Of a stretch of DNA of 64,000 nucleotides, positions 15,359 to 24,148 are shown piece by piece (the first letter of the stretch is position 1; each line of letters starts with the position of its first letter). Origin of the DNA: an uncultured Alphaproteobacteria bacterium (GTDB lineage: Bacteria; Pseudomonadota; Alphaproteobacteria; Rhodospirillales; Rhodospirillaceae); the NCBI GenBank assembly GCA_900079695.1, contig LT599022.1, positions 1,020,287 through 1,084,286 on the forward strand. Direction: 5' to 3'. Both the position numbers and the translations under genes were made by a program. The notes under the pieces are model-generated. The model was given only the letters and a program-made list of their open reading frames with translations. It searched no databases and was not told the DNA's origin.

Positions 15359-16456
15359 TCAGAGATCGCCGACGTAGGTGCCGAGGCCGCGGGCGGTGTG
15401 GACCAGCGGATCGCGCGGGTCGAGCTGACGTGCGCCGACCGCGACGATGTCGTCGATCGACACGTCCATCACCCCGCGGTCGCGCCATGCCACCATCCGG
15501 CCGAAGCGGCCGCGCGCGGCGAGATCCACGGCGTGGACGCCGAACGCCGAGGCGAGCACCCGGTCGATCGCCGAGGGCGTACCGCCGCGCTGCACGTGAC
15601 CGAGCACGGTGACGCGGGTTTCGGTCTCCATCCGCTCCGAGATCGCCTCGGAAAGATAGAGGCCGATGCCGCCGTAACGCTGCTGGCCGTCGGCCATGCG
15701 CATCGTCGCCGAGTTGCCGTCCTCCATCTTCACCCCTTCGGCGACCACCACCAGGCCGTGGCGGCGGCCTTCCTCGTGCACCGCCTTGAGCTTCGCCACC
15801 ACCGCGTCGAGGCTGTAGGAGATCTCGGGGATGAGAATCACGTCGGCGCCACCCGCGATGCCCGAATGCAGGGCGATGTGCCCGGCGTCGCGTCCCATCA
15901 TCTCGCAGATCATCACGCGATGGTGGGAAGCGGCGGTGGGCTGGAGATGGTCGAGGGCGTCGACGCAGACGCGGATCGCCGAATTGAACCCGACCGCCGA
16001 TTCGGTGAACGGCACGTCGTTGTCGATGGTCTTGGGAATGCCGATCATCGGGATGTTGCCCTGGCGGCACAGGCGCTTGAGAATTCCCAGGGAGCCATCG
16101 CCGCCGATCACGATCAGGCAGTCGAGCCCGAGCTCGCGCACCCCGTCGATGAAGTCCTGCGAGCGGTCCTTGAGGGTGCCGTCGGGCATCGGAAAGGCGA
16201 ACGGATCGCCCTTGTTGGTGGTGCCGAGCATGGTTCCGCCCATCCGCAGCACCGTGCCCGAGAACACCGAGAGATCGAGCTTCACGTATTGCAGCGGCCG
16301 CATCATCAGGCCCAGGCTGCCGTCGGAAATCCCGAGAACCTCCATGCCGTAGGCGCGCACCGCGCGGGAAACCACCGCACGGATCACCGCGTTGAGACCG
16401 GCGCAATCGCCGCCGCTGGTGAGAACGCCGATACGCTTGACCACGGACTTGGGCAT
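15359..16456 (-). CDS. pfkA: 6-phosphofructokinase
   Basis: 365 aa from ATG 16456 with GGAGGGGG upstream. GVLTSGGDCAGLNAVIR opens the chain and IGGDGSLG (residues 117-124) and PKTIDND (141-147) form the active site; the later MGRDAGHIAL and GHVQRGGTPS are conserved. Gly121 after GGD is the ATP-using form, while Lys142 in PKTIDND is the residue usual in pyrophosphate-using enzymes. The mixture is known in group III PFKs and most likely means ATP as donor. It phosphorylates fructose 6-phosphate; pyk for the end of glycolysis is at 27877. Confidence 0.93.
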   Translation of the reverse strand: MPKSVVKRIGVLTSGGDCAGLNAVIRAVVSRAVRAYGMEVLGISDGSLGLMMRPLQYVKLDLSVFSGTVLRMGGTMLGTTNKGDPFAFPMPDGTLKDRSQDFIDGVRELGLDCLIVIGGDGSLGILKRLCRQGNIPMIGIPKTIDNDVPFTESAVGFNSAIRVCVDALDHLQPTAASHHRVMICEMMGRDAGHIALHSGIAGGADVILIPEISYSLDAVVAKLKAVHEEGRRHGLVVVAEGVKMEDGNSATMRMADGQQRYGGIGLYLSEAISERMETETRVTVLGHVQRGGTPSAIDRVLASAFGVHAVDLAARGRFGRMVAWRDRGVMDVSIDDIVAVGARQLDPRDPLVHTARGLGTYVGDL

Positions 16457-16572
16457 GCCCCCTCCTCGCCTGGATTAAGAATTTTCACAACCCCGGCCGA
16501 GGCAATCCGTACCCCCGCACCGGAAAATCTGCTATCGTCCATATAGTAGATCAAATTGCCGATTTGGGGACG

Positions 16573-16776
16573 ATGAACCTTTCGGATGACGATATCCGCC
16601 GCCGGCTCGAAGCGCTCCGCCTCGAGCACCGCGATCTCGACGACGTAATCCTGCGCCTGGAGGCCGAAACCGCCGCCAACCAGTTGCAGGTACAACGTCT
16701 GAAGAAGCGCAAGCTCGTGCTCAAGGACGAGATCGTCCGCCTCGAAGCGCAGATGTACCCCGACATCATCGCCTGA
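16573..16776 (+). CDS. DUF465 (YdcH-like) small helical protein, second copy
   Basis: 67 aa from ATG 16573 (a TTG at 16564 is in frame; GGGGA at 16566-16570 lies unusually close to the ATG). It is a helical hairpin ending LKKRKLVLKDEIVRLEAQMYPDIIA with the DUF465 core motif. It differs from the copy at 7947-8114 by a longer N-terminus and a tail after the motif. Function unknown. Confidence 0.8.
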   Translation: MNLSDDDIRRRLEALRLEHRDLDDVILRLEAETAANQLQVQRLKKRKLVLKDEIVRLEAQMYPDIIA

Positions 16777-16863
16777 TCCGCCAATCGGATGTTTCGCCGC
16801 ATCCGCATCTGCATTACACTCCGCGCTCGCGTTTTTTGAGCGCTTCCAGCTTTGGGGGACGTC

Positions 16864-17367
16864 ATGAGCCAACCCGCCGTCGGCATCATCATGGGCAGCC
16901 AGTCGGACTGGGAGACCATGCGCCACGCCGCCGACACCCTGGCCGCCCTCGAAGTTTCCTACGAAACGCGGATCGTTTCCGCCCACCGCACCCCCGACCG
17001 CATGGCCGACTACGCCCGCACCGCGCGCGACCGCGGCCTCAAGGTGATCGTCGCCGGCGCGGGCGGCGCGGCGCACCTGCCGGGGATGACCGCGGCGATG
17101 ACCCCGCTGCCGGTGCTCGGCGTTCCTGTGGAAAGCCACGCGCTCAAGGGAATGGACAGCCTCCTCTCGATCGTGCAGATGCCGGGCGGAATCCCGGTCG
17201 GCACGCTTGCGATCGGCAAGGCGGGCGCGATCAACGCGGCGCTCCTCGCGGCGGCGATTCTCGCGCTCGAAGACCCGGCGCTGGCGGCCCGCCTCGACGC
17301 TTGGCGGGCGCACCAGACCGCCGCGGTGGCGACCGCCCCCGTCGATCCGGTCCCTGTGGTTTCGTAA
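16864..17367 (+). CDS. purE: N5-carboxyaminoimidazole ribonucleotide mutase
   Basis: 167 aa from ATG 16864, with GGGGGA upstream. [12 protein letters not shown] near the N-terminus, SAHRTPDRM, and [26 protein letters not shown] are the PurE class I signature. It converts N5-CAIR to CAIR in purine synthesis, taking the product of PurK, whose gene starts 21 bases downstream. A weak promoter-like pair (TTTCGC, 17 bases, TACACT) lies at 16792-16820. Confidence 0.96.
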   Translation: MSQPAVGIIMGSQSDWETMRHAADTLAALEVSYETRIVSAHRTPDRMADYARTARDRGLKVIVAGAGGAAHLPGMTAAMTPLPVLGVPVESHALKGMDSLLSIVQMPGGIPVGTLAIGKAGAINAALLAAAILALEDPALAARLDAWRAHQTAAVATAPVDPVPVVS

Positions 17368-17388
17368 GAGTTTGGAAAGCGTTTCGTG

Positions 17389-18492
17389 ATGAGCAACGAA
17401 TCCACGCCGGCGATCGCGCCGGGATCGACGATCGGTATTCTCGGCGGCGGCCAACTCGGCCGGATGACGGCGCTCGCCGCCGCGCGCCTCGGCTACCGCT
17501 GCCATATCTATTGTCCGGAGGATGACGCCCCGGCGTTCGCGGTGGCCGCCGCGCATACCGCCGCCCCCTACGACGACGCCAAGGCGCTCGACGCCTTCGC
17601 CGCGGCGGTGGACGTGATCACCTTCGAGTTCGAGAACATTCCCGCCGCGTCGGTCGAGCGGCTCGCCGCGCGGTCGCTGGTGCGCCCGTCGTGGACGGTG
17701 CTCGAAACCGCACAGGACCGCGTCGCCGAAAAGACCTTCTTCGCGGGCATCGGCGCCGCCACCGCGCCCTGGCGGCAGATCGACGACCTCGCGAGCCTGG
17801 AGCGCGGCATCGCCGACCTCGGCACCCCCTGCATCCTCAAGACCCGCACCCTGGGATACGACGGCAAGGGCCAGTTCCGCATTGACCGTCCGGCGCAGGC
17901 GGCCGACGCGTGGGCGGCGATCAAGGGCGCGCCCGCGATCCTCGAAGGCTTCGTGTCGTTCTCGAAGGAAATCTCGGTGATCGTCGCGCGGTCGCCGCGC
18001 GGCGAGGTCAACACCTTCGACGTCGTCGAGAACGTCCACGTCGACCACATCCTCGACACCACGCGCGCACCCGCGCAGATCCTGCCCGACCAGGCCGGAC
18101 GCGCCGCCGCGATCGCCCACGCCGCCGCCACCACGCTCGGGCTCGAAGGACTGCTGGCGATCGAGATGTTCGTCGATCACGAGGGCCGCATTCTCGTCAA
18201 CGAAATGGCGCCGCGTCCGCACAATTCCGGCCATTGGACGATGGACGCCTGCATCACCGACCAGTTCGAGCAGTTCGTGCGCGCGATCTGCAATCTGCGC
18301 CTCGGCTCCACCGAACGTCACAGCAACGCCGAGATGAAGAACCTCCTCGGCCACAGCATCGACGGCTGGAACGAGATCCTCTCGGACCCGAAGGCGAAGC
18401 TGCACCTCTACGGCAAGCTCGAAGCGCGGGACGGGCGCAAGATGGGACACGTCACCAAGGTATTTCCACGCTGGAAAACGGAATCGAAATAA
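17389..18492 (+). CDS. purK: N5-carboxyaminoimidazole ribonucleotide synthase
   Basis: 367 aa from ATG 17389; GTG 17386 is adjacent and in frame, and GGAAAG lies at 17374-17379. IGILGGGQLGRMTALAAARLG opens the ATP-grasp fold; LKTRTLGYDGKGQFRI is the ATP-grasp loop and EMAPRPHNSGHWTMDAC the PurK signature. It carboxylates AIR with ATP and bicarbonate, feeding PurE. The purEK pair is the normal order. Confidence 0.96.
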   Translation: MSNESTPAIAPGSTIGILGGGQLGRMTALAAARLGYRCHIYCPEDDAPAFAVAAAHTAAPYDDAKALDAFAAAVDVITFEFENIPAASVERLAARSLVRPSWTVLETAQDRVAEKTFFAGIGAATAPWRQIDDLASLERGIADLGTPCILKTRTLGYDGKGQFRIDRPAQAADAWAAIKGAPAILEGFVSFSKEISVIVARSPRGEVNTFDVVENVHVDHILDTTRAPAQILPDQAGRAAAIAHAAATTLGLEGLLAIEMFVDHEGRILVNEMAPRPHNSGHWTMDACITDQFEQFVRAICNLRLGSTERHSNAEMKNLLGHSIDGWNEILSDPKAKLHLYGKLEARDGRKMGHVTKVFPRWKTESK

Positions 18493-18572
18493 GCCTATAA
18501 CGGATCAGCTTCCTTGCCATCGCCAGGCGGAAGCGACGCCTTCGGGGGAATGGCGCAAACGGGTCGGGGCCA

Positions 18573-19235
18573 TTGGATTTTCTTCTCAACTCCCTGAACA
18601 TGTCGCTCGAAGAGCTGCTGCAGTCCTGGGGATATGTAGCGATTCTCATCGGCACGTTCCTGGAGGGCGAAACCATCGTGATCTTCGCGGGGGTGTTTGC
18701 CTCGCAAGGAATGATGTCGCTGCCGCTGGTGTTCACCTGCGCGCTGTTCGGCACCTTCTTCGGCGATCAGATCTACTTCACCATCGGCAAGCGCTGGGGC
18801 TCGCGGCTGCTCTATTCCCACCCGACGCTCAAGCGCAAGACCCGCTCGGTGTTCCGGCTGCTGAAGAAGTACGAGACCGGCTTCATCCTCTCGTTCCGCT
18901 TCGTCTACGGCCTGCGGAACGTCTCGCCGTTCGTGATCGGCATGAACGGCATCAGTCACCCGCGCTTCGCCGCGCTCAACTTCATCGCCGCGTTCGTGTG
19001 GGCGACGCTGTTCGCGGGCGGCGGCTATCTCCTCGGCAAGACCCTGGAGAACTTCCTCGGCCGCCTGCACGGGGTGATTCTGCTGGGGGTCCTCGGCCTC
19101 GTGGTGCTGCTGAGCGCCACCGGCATCATCGTCAACCGGGTGCGCGGAAATCGCGATCCGCGGATCCAGCGGCTGCGCCGTATTCAGGCGATTCGTCAGG
19201 AGCGGCGCGCGGTTGCGGCGTCCGCCGAAAAATGA
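18573..19235 (+). CDS. DedA family inner-membrane protein
   Basis: 220 aa from TTG 18573, chosen because GGGGCC sits just upstream; ATG 18600 is in frame but has no ribosome site. About five membrane segments. LIGTFLEGETIVIFAGVFASQG near the start and FRFVYGLRNVSPFVIGMN in the middle are the DedA (SNARE-associated/VTT) motifs, including the conserved Glu and the FxR(F/Y)xxGxR segment. DedA proteins are thought to help recycle lipid carriers or keep membrane potential. It probably follows purEK on the same transcript. Confidence 0.88.
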   Translation: MDFLLNSLNMSLEELLQSWGYVAILIGTFLEGETIVIFAGVFASQGMMSLPLVFTCALFGTFFGDQIYFTIGKRWGSRLLYSHPTLKRKTRSVFRLLKKYETGFILSFRFVYGLRNVSPFVIGMNGISHPRFAALNFIAAFVWATLFAGGGYLLGKTLENFLGRLHGVILLGVLGLVVLLSATGIIVNRVRGNRDPRIQRLRRIQAIRQERRAVAASAEK

Positions 19236-19278
19236 ACTCCACGGCCGTCTTGACACCGCATTTCATGGCGATTACGAC

Positions 19279-19306
19279 TTCACAACCAACCACCGATATG
19301 CTACCA
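19279..19306 (+). promoter_or_regulatory. Predicted promoter of rpsU
   Basis: TTCACA at 19279-19284, 15 bases, GCTACCA at 19300-19306, the same layout as the rpmE promoter. A second candidate -35 box, TTGACA, is at 19250-19255, but with a poor -10. The leader would be about 120 bases. Confidence 0.4.
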
Positions 19307-19434
19307 AGTGCGCCCTGAGCCGAAACCAGGGGCCGCTCCGGTGGCCCTTTCGGTACGCAGATTTTTGCATTGGTGAAACCCGGCAGGCAGCGACCTAGAC
19401 GCCGTCGCGCCGCCCCAAACCGGAGGATAGTCAG

Positions 19435-19641
19435 ATAGTTCACGTTCTCGTTCGCGACAACAACGTCGACCAGGCTCTCAAGGCGCTCAAGAAGAAGATG
19501 CAGCGCGAGGGCGTTTTCCGTGAGATGAAGCTGCGCCGCAACTTCGAAAAGCCGTCCGAGCGCAAGGCCCGCGAGACCGCCGAGGCCGTCCGCCGCGCCC
19601 GCAAGCTGGAACGCAAGCGTCTGGAACGCGAAGGCTTCTAA
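19435..19641 (+). CDS. rpsU: 30S ribosomal protein S21, with no ATG/GTG/TTG start
   Basis: 68 codons if started at ATA 19435. The product [20 protein letters not shown]..., then [21 protein letters not shown]..., is unmistakable S21 at full length. In frame, between the stop at 19396 and the DNNVDQ motif, there is no ATG, GTG or TTG. The family start (M-V-Q-V-L-V or M-Q-V-L-V) falls on ATA 19435 or GTT 19438. GGAGG at 19422-19426 lies eight bases before ATA, ideal spacing. Either a non-standard AUA start or a G-to-A sequence error is possible. A conventional gene caller would miss it. Confidence 0.88.
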   Translation: MVHVLVRDNNVDQALKALKKKMQREGVFREMKLRRNFEKPSERKARETAEAVRRARKLERKRLEREGF

Positions 19642-19672
19642 CGAGGCTTTCGAGCGGTTTCGCCAATGCGCA

Positions 19673-19694
19673 GGCCCGACCAACCGGTCGGGCC
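19673..19694 (+). terminator. Terminator of rpsU
   Basis: GGCCCGACC (19673-19681) pairs with GGTCGGGCC (19686-19694) around AACC. The following CGATTGCATTT is only partly T-rich. It lies 31 bases after the rpsU stop and before the convergent MFS gene. Confidence 0.6.
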
Positions 19695-19714
19695 CGATTG
19701 CATTTGGGGCCGCG

Positions 19715-20884
19715 CTATTTCCGCTCGGTGGCGAGAACGGCCAGCGCCGCGAGCGGCAGGGCGAGACCGACGAGCGCGGTTTCCCGCCAGCCGGACTGGG
19801 CGTAGACCCAGCCGCCGAGGGCCGAACCCACCGCCCCGCCGACGAAGAACATCGCGATGTAGAGCCCGTTCAGGCGGCTGCGCAACTCGGGCTTGAGCCC
19901 GAAGATCACCCGCTGTCCGGCGACGAGATTCGCCGACACGCCGAAGTCGAGCACGATCGCCGCCGCGGTCAGAAGACCGAGACCGAGCGCCGAGCCTTCG
20001 CCCGCCGCCAGCGCCAGACCGAACGCCGCCGCCGAGACCGCCATCGCCGCCGCCGAGAGCGCGCGGATGCGTCCGGTATCGGCGATCCGCCCGGCGATCG
20101 GCGCGGCCACCGCGCCCGCCACCCCGGCGAGCGCGAACAGCGCGATGCCGCCCTGCGAGAGACCGTAGGCGGGCGACGCGAGGTGCAGGGGCGCGGCGGT
20201 CCAGAACAGACTGAACGCCCCGAACAGGCACGCCTGATAGCCGCCGCGACGCCGCAATGCCGGGGTTCCGGCCACGAGATACGCCATCGACGCCAGCAAC
20301 GAGGCATACGACAGCCGCGCGCCCGGGCGCCGCTGTGGCAACCCCGCGCGCAGCAACAGCGCCAGAGCGGCCATCGCCGCCGCCGAGATCGCGAACACCC
20401 AGTGCCACGAAGCGAACTCGGCGATGAAGCTCGCGAACGGCCGCGCCAGCATGATCCCGAGCATCAACCCCGACATCACGTTGCCGACCACGCGCCCGCG
20501 CACCGCCTCGGGCGCGAGGTGGGCGGCGAACGGCACCAGCATCTGCGCCGCCACCGAGCCGACCCCGATCGCAAGCGCCGCGCACAGGAACACCGCCCCC
20601 TCCCCCGCCACCGCCGCCGCGGCGAGCGCCAGGGCGCTGGCGGCGACGGTGGCGACGATCAGGCGGCGGTTCTCCACCAGATCGGCGAGCGGCACCAGCA
20701 GCAGCAGGCCGAGGCCGTAGCCGATTTGGGAGACGGTCACGATCACCCCGGCGGAAGCGCGCGGCAGGCCGAGATCGGCGGCGATCGGCCCCACCAGGGG
20801 CTGGGCGTAATAGAGATTGGCGACGATCGCGCCGCAGGCGAACGCGAGCAGCAGCACGACCCAGGCGGACGGGGACTTGGACAC
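19715..20884 (-). CDS. MFS transporter
   Basis: 389 aa from GTG 20884 with GGAG eight bases upstream. Twelve hydrophobic helices. NLYYAQPLVGPIAADLGLP in helix 1-2 is typical of a group of DHA1-like exporters, and ADLVENRRLI is the loop 2-3 motif. The substrate cannot be told; relatives export drugs or metabolites. Single gene, convergent with rpsU, separated from pntB by a terminator. Confidence 0.85.
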   Translation of the reverse strand: MSKSPSAWVVLLLAFACGAIVANLYYAQPLVGPIAADLGLPRASAGVIVTVSQIGYGLGLLLLVPLADLVENRRLIVATVAASALALAAAAVAGEGAVFLCAALAIGVGSVAAQMLVPFAAHLAPEAVRGRVVGNVMSGLMLGIMLARPFASFIAEFASWHWVFAISAAAMAALALLLRAGLPQRRPGARLSYASLLASMAYLVAGTPALRRRGGYQACLFGAFSLFWTAAPLHLASPAYGLSQGGIALFALAGVAGAVAAPIAGRIADTGRIRALSAAAMAVSAAAFGLALAAGEGSALGLGLLTAAAIVLDFGVSANLVAGQRVIFGLKPELRSRLNGLYIAMFFVGGAVGSALGGWVYAQSGWRETALVGLALPLAALAVLATERK

Positions 20885-20905
20885 GCGAAGAACTCCGAAT
20901 CGAAA

Positions 20906-20930
20906 GGGGCGGCCCGATTCGGACCGCCCC
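20906..20930 (-). terminator. Terminator of the pnt operon
   Basis: GGGGCGG (20906-20912) pairs with CCGCCCC (20924-20930), with further CC/GG pairing inside. On the minus strand TTTCGATT follows. It lies 28 bases after the pntB stop. Confidence 0.65.
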
Positions 20931-20958
20931 CGGATATGTGGCGAAATCGCCCCGGACC

Positions 20959-22350
20959 CTAGAGGGCCTGGACGATTTCCTCGGTCATCTTCTTGGCGTC
21001 GCCGAACAGCATCATGGTGTTGTCGGCGAAGAACAGCGGATTTTCGACGCCCGCGTAGCCCGAGGCCATCGAGCGCTTGACGAACAGCACGGTCTTGGCC
21101 TTGTCGACCTCGAGGATCGGCATGCCGTAGATCGGGCTGGACGGATCGCTCTTCGCCGACGGATTGGTGACGTCGTTGGCGCCGATCACGTAGACGACGT
21201 CGGCGGTCGAGAACTCGTGATTGATCTCCTCGAGTTCGAACACCTCGTCGTAGGGCACGTTGGCTTCCGCCAGCAGCACGTTCATGTGGCCGGGCATGCG
21301 GCCCGCCACCGGGTGGATGGCGTAGGACACCGTCACGCCTTCCTTCTTCAGCGTGTCGGCCATTTCGCGCAGCGCATGCTGGGCCTGCGCCACCGCCATG
21401 CCGTAACCGGGGACGATGATCACCTTCGAGGCGTTCTTCATGATGAACGCGGCGTCGTCGGCGGAACCCGCCTTCACCGTCTTGTCGCCCATGTCGGGGC
21501 CGCCCGCGGTCGCCGCATCGGCGCCGAAGCCGCCGAGGATGACGTTGAAGAACGAGCGGTTCATGCCCTTGCACATGATGTAGGACAGGATCGCGCCCGA
21601 GGCGCCCACCAGCGCGCCGGTGATGATCAGCAGGCTGTTCGCCAGGGTGAAGCCGATGCCGGCGGCCGCCCAACCCGAGTAGGAGTTGAGCATCGAGATC
21701 ACCACCGGCATGTCGGCGCCGCCGATCGGAATGATCAGCAGGAAGCCGAGCGCGAACGACAGCGCCATCAGCAGGAAGAAGGTGGCGGTGCTCTCGGTGA
21801 CGGCGAAGGTGACGATCAGCAGCACCAGGAGAATGCCGAGAATCAGGTTCAGCAGGTGCTGGCCCTTGAAGTTCACCGGCTTGCCGGAGATCAGGCCCTG
21901 GAGCTTGCCGAAGGCGATGATCGACCCGGAGAAGGTGATCGCGCCGACGGCGAGGCCGAGCGACATCTCCACCAGCGAGCCGGTATGGATGTGACCCGGG
22001 GTGCCGATGCCGTAGGATTCCGGCGCGAGGTAGGCGGCGGTGGCGACGAACACCGCGGCGAGGCCGACGAGGCTGTGGAACGCGGCGACGAGCTGCGGCA
22101 GCGCGGTCATCTGGATCTTCTTGGCGATCACGAAGCCGATCGCGCCGCCGACGGCGATGCCGACGACGATCCAGACATAGTTGACCACCACCGGCGAGGC
22201 CAGGGTGGTGATGATGGCGATCGCCATACCGGCGATGCCGTAGGTGTTGCCCATGCGCGCGGACTCAGGAGACGACAGCCCCTTGAGCGCGAGGATGAAG
22301 CAGATGCCCGCGACGATGTAGGCGAGCATGGTCAGGCTTTCGGCATGCAT
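20959..22350 (-). CDS. pntB: NAD(P) transhydrogenase subunit beta
   Basis: 463 aa. The N-terminal two-thirds is membrane-embedded (about nine helices). The C-terminal 180 residues form the NADP(H)-binding domain III, with [52 protein letters not shown] and [20 protein letters not shown]. It carries the proton path and NADP site of the transhydrogenase, which uses the proton gradient to reduce NADP with NADH. Third gene of the operon, 13 bases after pntAB. Confidence 0.96.
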   Translation of the reverse strand: MHAESLTMLAYIVAGICFILALKGLSSPESARMGNTYGIAGMAIAIITTLASPVVVNYVWIVVGIAVGGAIGFVIAKKIQMTALPQLVAAFHSLVGLAAVFVATAAYLAPESYGIGTPGHIHTGSLVEMSLGLAVGAITFSGSIIAFGKLQGLISGKPVNFKGQHLLNLILGILLVLLIVTFAVTESTATFFLLMALSFALGFLLIIPIGGADMPVVISMLNSYSGWAAAGIGFTLANSLLIITGALVGASGAILSYIMCKGMNRSFFNVILGGFGADAATAGGPDMGDKTVKAGSADDAAFIMKNASKVIIVPGYGMAVAQAQHALREMADTLKKEGVTVSYAIHPVAGRMPGHMNVLLAEANVPYDEVFELEEINHEFSTADVVYVIGANDVTNPSAKSDPSSPIYGMPILEVDKAKTVLFVKRSMASGYAGVENPLFFADNTMMLFGDAKKMTEEIVQAL

Positions 22351-22363
22351 TCTGCGTGTCCCC

Positions 22364-22795
22364 CTACTTCGTCTTCTTCTTGAACATCGCGAGCATGCGC
22401 TGCGTGACGATGAACCCGCCGAAGATGTTGACCGAGGCGAGGATCACGGCGAAGAAGCCCATCACCTGCGAGGCCGAGAAATGCGCCGGACCGGCCGCGA
22501 TCAGCGCGCCGACGATGATCACCGACGAGATCGCGTTGGTCACCGCCATCAGCGGCGAGTGGAGCGCCGGAGTGACCCGCCAGACGACGTAGTAGCCGAC
22601 GAACACCGCGAGCACGAAGATGGTGAAGAGATACCAGAACGGCCCGACCGCCGGTTCGGGCGCGGGCGCGCCGCCGCCGACCACCGCGGTCACGGTGGTG
22701 GCCGCCTGTTCCGCCAGCGCGCGCGCGGCGACGGCAAGTTCGTTCGCCTTCTCCGCGACCATGCCGGCCTGTTCCGCGAGATTTTCCGCAGCCAT
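22364..22795 (-). CDS. pntAB: NAD(P) transhydrogenase subunit alpha, part 2 (membrane)
   Basis: 143 aa from ATG 22795 (GTG 22798 possible). A helical, Ala-rich N-terminal stretch of about 50 residues precedes three or four membrane helices ([22 protein letters not shown], then [20 protein letters not shown], then [22 protein letters not shown]). The [12 protein letters not shown] segment is the domain II signature. Having this as a separate gene, not fused to PntAA, is the Rhodospirillum-type arrangement. TGATG junction with pntAA, with GGAGGG upstream. Confidence 0.94.
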   Translation of the reverse strand: MAAENLAEQAGMVAEKANELAVAARALAEQAATTVTAVVGGGAPAPEPAVGPFWYLFTIFVLAVFVGYYVVWRVTPALHSPLMAVTNAISSVIIVGALIAAGPAHFSASQVMGFFAVILASVNIFGGFIVTQRMLAMFKKKTK

Positions 22796-23952
22796 CACTT
22801 CCCTCCTTCGGCGGCGAGGGCGGGATGCACCAGCTTGCCGTCACGGCAGACCATCGTGCCCTGCACCAGCTCGTCGTCCAGCTTCGGCTTCAGGGTATTG
22901 GTTTCCTTGTCGATCATCGTCGAGACGAAGTTCCAGATGTTCTTGGCGTAGAGCATCGAGGCATCGGCGGCGACGCGGCCGGGAACGTTGGCGTGGCCCA
23001 TCAGGGTGACGCCGTGCTTCTTCACGATCTTGCCGTATTCGGAGAGCGGGCAGTTGCCGCCCATCTCGACCGCGAGGTCGACGATCACCGAACCCGGCTT
23101 CATGCCCTTCACCATCTCTTCGGTGATCAGCACCGGCGCGGGCTTGCCGGGGATCAGCGCGGTGCAGATGATGATGTCGGCCTTGGCCGCCTGCTCGGCG
23201 GTGGCCTGGGCCTGCTTCTTCTTGTAGTCGTCGCCCATTTCCTTGGCGTAGCCGCCGGCGGTTTCGGCGCTCTTCATCGCCTCCTCGTCGACGATCACGA
23301 ACTTGCCGCCGAGGGATTCCACCTGCTCCTTCGCCGCGGCACGCACGTCGAAGGCATAGACCACGGCGCCGAGGCGCTTGGCGGTGGCGATCGCCTGCAG
23401 ACCGGCGACGCCCGCGCCCATCACCAGCACGCGCGCGGGCGGCACGGTTCCGGCGGCGGTCATCATCATCGGCAGGGCGTGGTTGAATTCCGCGGCGGCG
23501 TCGATCACCGCCTTGTAGCCCGCGAGGTTGGACTGCGAGGACAGCACGTCCATGCTCTGCGCGCGCGAGATGCGCGGCATCAGCTCCATCGCGAAGGCGT
23601 CGACGCCCTGCGCGGCGAGCTTCTCGCAGTAGTCCTTGCTGGTGAGCGCCGAGAGCACCGAGAACAGCACCGCCCCCTTCTTCAGCGGCGCGATCTCGTC
23701 GGTGCCTTCCTCGGCGGTCATCGGCCGGGCGACCTTGAGGACGACGTCGGCGTCCTTGTAGACCGCTGCGGCGGTCTTGGCGATGGTCGCGCCGGCGGCG
23801 ACATAAGCCTCGTCGGTAAAGCTGGCGGCAAGACCCGCGTCCTTCTCGACCTGGACCGTGCAGCCCAGACCGACGAACTTCTTCACCGTATCCGGTGAAG
23901 CTGCGACGCGGGTCTCGTGCGCCCGCCGCTCCTTCGGTATTGCGATTTTCAT
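22795..23952 (-). CDS. pntAA: NAD(P) transhydrogenase subunit alpha, part 1 (NAD-binding)
   Basis: 385 aa, soluble. [20 protein letters not shown] opens as in alanine dehydrogenase/PntA proteins; [25 protein letters not shown] and [30 protein letters not shown] form the NAD(H) site of domain I. It delivers hydride from NADH to domain III. First gene of the three-gene pnt operon. The 196 bases upstream, to pepF, hold no gene and no clear promoter. Confidence 0.96.
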   Translation of the reverse strand: MKIAIPKERRAHETRVAASPDTVKKFVGLGCTVQVEKDAGLAASFTDEAYVAAGATIAKTAAAVYKDADVVLKVARPMTAEEGTDEIAPLKKGAVLFSVLSALTSKDYCEKLAAQGVDAFAMELMPRISRAQSMDVLSSQSNLAGYKAVIDAAAEFNHALPMMMTAAGTVPPARVLVMGAGVAGLQAIATAKRLGAVVYAFDVRAAAKEQVESLGGKFVIVDEEAMKSAETAGGYAKEMGDDYKKKQAQATAEQAAKADIIICTALIPGKPAPVLITEEMVKGMKPGSVIVDLAVEMGGNCPLSEYGKIVKKHGVTLMGHANVPGRVAADASMLYAKNIWNFVSTMIDKETNTLKPKLDDELVQGTMVCRDGKLVHPALAAEGGK

Positions 23953-24148
23953 CGAATAAGCTCCCTACGTCCCGCCGTCGTTTCTTCGTCTAGTCGCCCC
24001 CGGCCGGACCCCCTGTGGCGGCTTCCGTGTGCAGGCCAGATCACCCCGTCCGGCGAGCGGACGCGGCATGTCTTCGTACCAACCTGACCCTCGAGGCGCA
24101 ACAGCCGAAAGCCTCCGGACGGAAGATTTTCCCGCCCGAACGAGTAGG

